Shown: piece after piece, positions 63,391-64,000 of the stretch | How the letters are laid out: each line of letters begins with the position of its first letter | How positions within the stretch are numbered: the stretch's first letter is position 1 | NCBI GenBank assembly: GCA_905233625.1 | Contig: CAJOFJ010000005.1 | Span: forward strand, 64,119 to 128,118 | Source: an uncultured Bacteroidales bacterium | GTDB taxonomy: Bacteria > Bacteroidota > Bacteroidia > Bacteroidales > WCHB1-69 | DNA: 64,000 bases | Direction of reading: 5' to 3' | The notes under the pieces: model-generated | Seen by the model: the letters and a program-made list of their open reading frames with translations, nothing else | Database searches by the model: none | Told to the model about the DNA's origin: nothing | Position numbers and translations under genes: made by a program

Positions 63391-64000
63391 ATGAACCAAT
63401 TCGAAAACACCAGACCATACAACGACCAGGAAATTCCCTCTGCGGTAGCCCGAGTGGCAGCCAGTCCTTTCTTTGGCAACATTGTCCAGTACCTGTTTCC
63501 CAACCAGAACACTGAATATATCAGGAAGGAATTTCTTAAATTGAGAACGGTCAAAGAGTTCCAGCAGAAATTCATGCTTCAAGCCCTCAACAGCATATTG
63601 CAGCAAACCAGCAAAGGCTTGCAGTATGAAGGATTTGAGCAGTTGGACCAGCAACATAATTATATGTTCATTGCCAACCATCGTGATATTTTGCTGGACG
63701 CCGCCCTGCTACAGGTCATTTTGGACAAGCACCAACTCGACACCAGCGAAATCACTTTCGGCAGCAATCTCATGCAGGGGGGGCTGGTCATTGACATTGG
63801 CAAAATGAACAAAATGTTCCGCATCGTAAGAGGGGGTTCTGTTCATAATTTCTACAGAAACTCTTTGGAAGTCTCGTCCTATATGCGATATGCCATTCTT
63901 GAAAAGCACCAGTCGGTATGGATTGCCCAACGCAACGGTCGCACCAAAAACGGCAACGACCATACTGAAATCGCCGTTTTGAAGATGTTCTCCATTAGCA
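63391..64000 (+). CDS. 1-acyl-glycerol-3-phosphate acyltransferase-like protein (3' end outside window)
   Basis: 203 codons are visible and the frame is open at the edge. Acyltransferase motif I reads FIANHRDILLD (about 91-101), the HRDI variant seen in Bacteroidota homologues, with five rather than four residues between His and the final Asp. QRNGRTKNGND (about 178) matches motif III. Could be a phospholipid enzyme or the polyene-lipid acyltransferase of the cluster. Whether the cluster or the atpH-A-G genes follow cannot be seen. Confidence 0.85.
   Translation, partial: MNQFENTRPYNDQEIPSAVARVAASPFFGNIVQYLFPNQNTEYIRKEFLKLRTVKEFQQKFMLQALNSILQQTSKGLQYEGFEQLDQQHNYMFIANHRDILLDAALLQVILDKHQLDTSEITFGSNLMQGGLVIDIGKMNKMFRIVRGGSVHNFYRNSLEVSSYMRYAILEKHQSVWIAQRNGRTKNGNDHTEIAVLKMFSIS

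Larger units (their letters stand above)
41664..64000 (+). other. Aryl-polyene/flexirubin-type biosynthetic gene cluster (continues past the window)
   Basis: Twenty consecutive + strand genes. Starter supply: ammonia-lyase and adenylate-forming ligase. Chain building: three ketosynthase proteins, ketoreductase, two dehydratases, two ACPs. Tailoring: methyltransferase, flavoprotein desaturase, acyltransferases, glycosyltransferase. Export: LolA, MMPL protein, DMT protein. This content matches known aryl-polyene and flexirubin loci. No dialkylresorcinol genes (darA/darB) and no phosphopantetheinyl transferase were seen in the window. Most genes overlap or abut; gaps hold heptamer repeats. Confidence 0.9.

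Overview
The window reads as chromosomal DNA of a Bacteroidota, most likely Bacteroidales. The signs are TTG-N19/20-TAnnTTTG promoters, few Shine-Dalgarno sites, a TonB receptor paired with a DUF4249 lipoprotein, two FISUMP-domain proteins, a sorting-type domain, DUF2520, and an AtpB with a signal peptide. No phage, integrase, transposase, restriction system or CRISPR array was seen.

Layout. 1-9368: secreted thioredoxin-fold protein (cut by the left edge), NhaD antiporter, nucleoside phosphorylase, FHS-type sugar transporter, FISUMP protein, AtoE-like short-chain fatty acid transporter, AGCS amino-acid symporter. 9739-13684: tRNA-Val, then the str operon rpsL-rpsG-fusA, ending in an rpsJ broken by a ~25-nt deletion and a terminator; the S10/spc genes usually found next are absent. 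13754-28199: FISUMP lipoprotein, esterase remnant, menaquinone genes ubiE/menG and menA, a patatin-barrel protein, DUF2520 protein, dnaE, a short UvrA paralogue, a Na/Pi cotransporter. 28386-39264: tRNA-Met, small lipoprotein, TolC-family protein, a response regulator-TonB receptor-DUF4249 operon, GT4 glycosyltransferase, RlmL-like methyltransferase, dut, TPR protein. 39418-41648: atpB-atpE-atpF only.

From 41664 to the right edge, all on the + strand, lies an aryl-polyene/flexirubin-type gene cluster. Tyrosine ammonia-lyase would make 4-coumarate. A PaaK-like adenylate-forming enzyme could activate it. Three ketosynthase proteins (one fused to a chain-length-factor-like domain), two ACPs, a ketoreductase and two hot-dog dehydratases would extend it to a polyene. 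A methyltransferase, a desaturase-like flavoprotein, acyltransferases and a glycosyltransferase would tailor and anchor it. LolA, an MMPL-PlsC fusion and a small DMT protein would move it to the outer membrane. The cluster begins 15 nt after atpF, where atpH-atpA-atpG would be expected.

The most unusual feature is a repeat system. Most intergenic gaps carry tandem arrays that keep a 7-nt period while the unit sequence changes from gap to gap and drifts within one array. The arrays start at or just before stop codons, so unrelated proteins share short tails (KTEN, ETEN, VIKN, IIKN), and they end close to the next start codon. In two ketosynthase genes such arrays are read in frame as interdomain linkers. 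Two hairpin repeat families lie among them, one with compensatory stem changes. A separate palindromic element is carried in frame inside three coding sequences.
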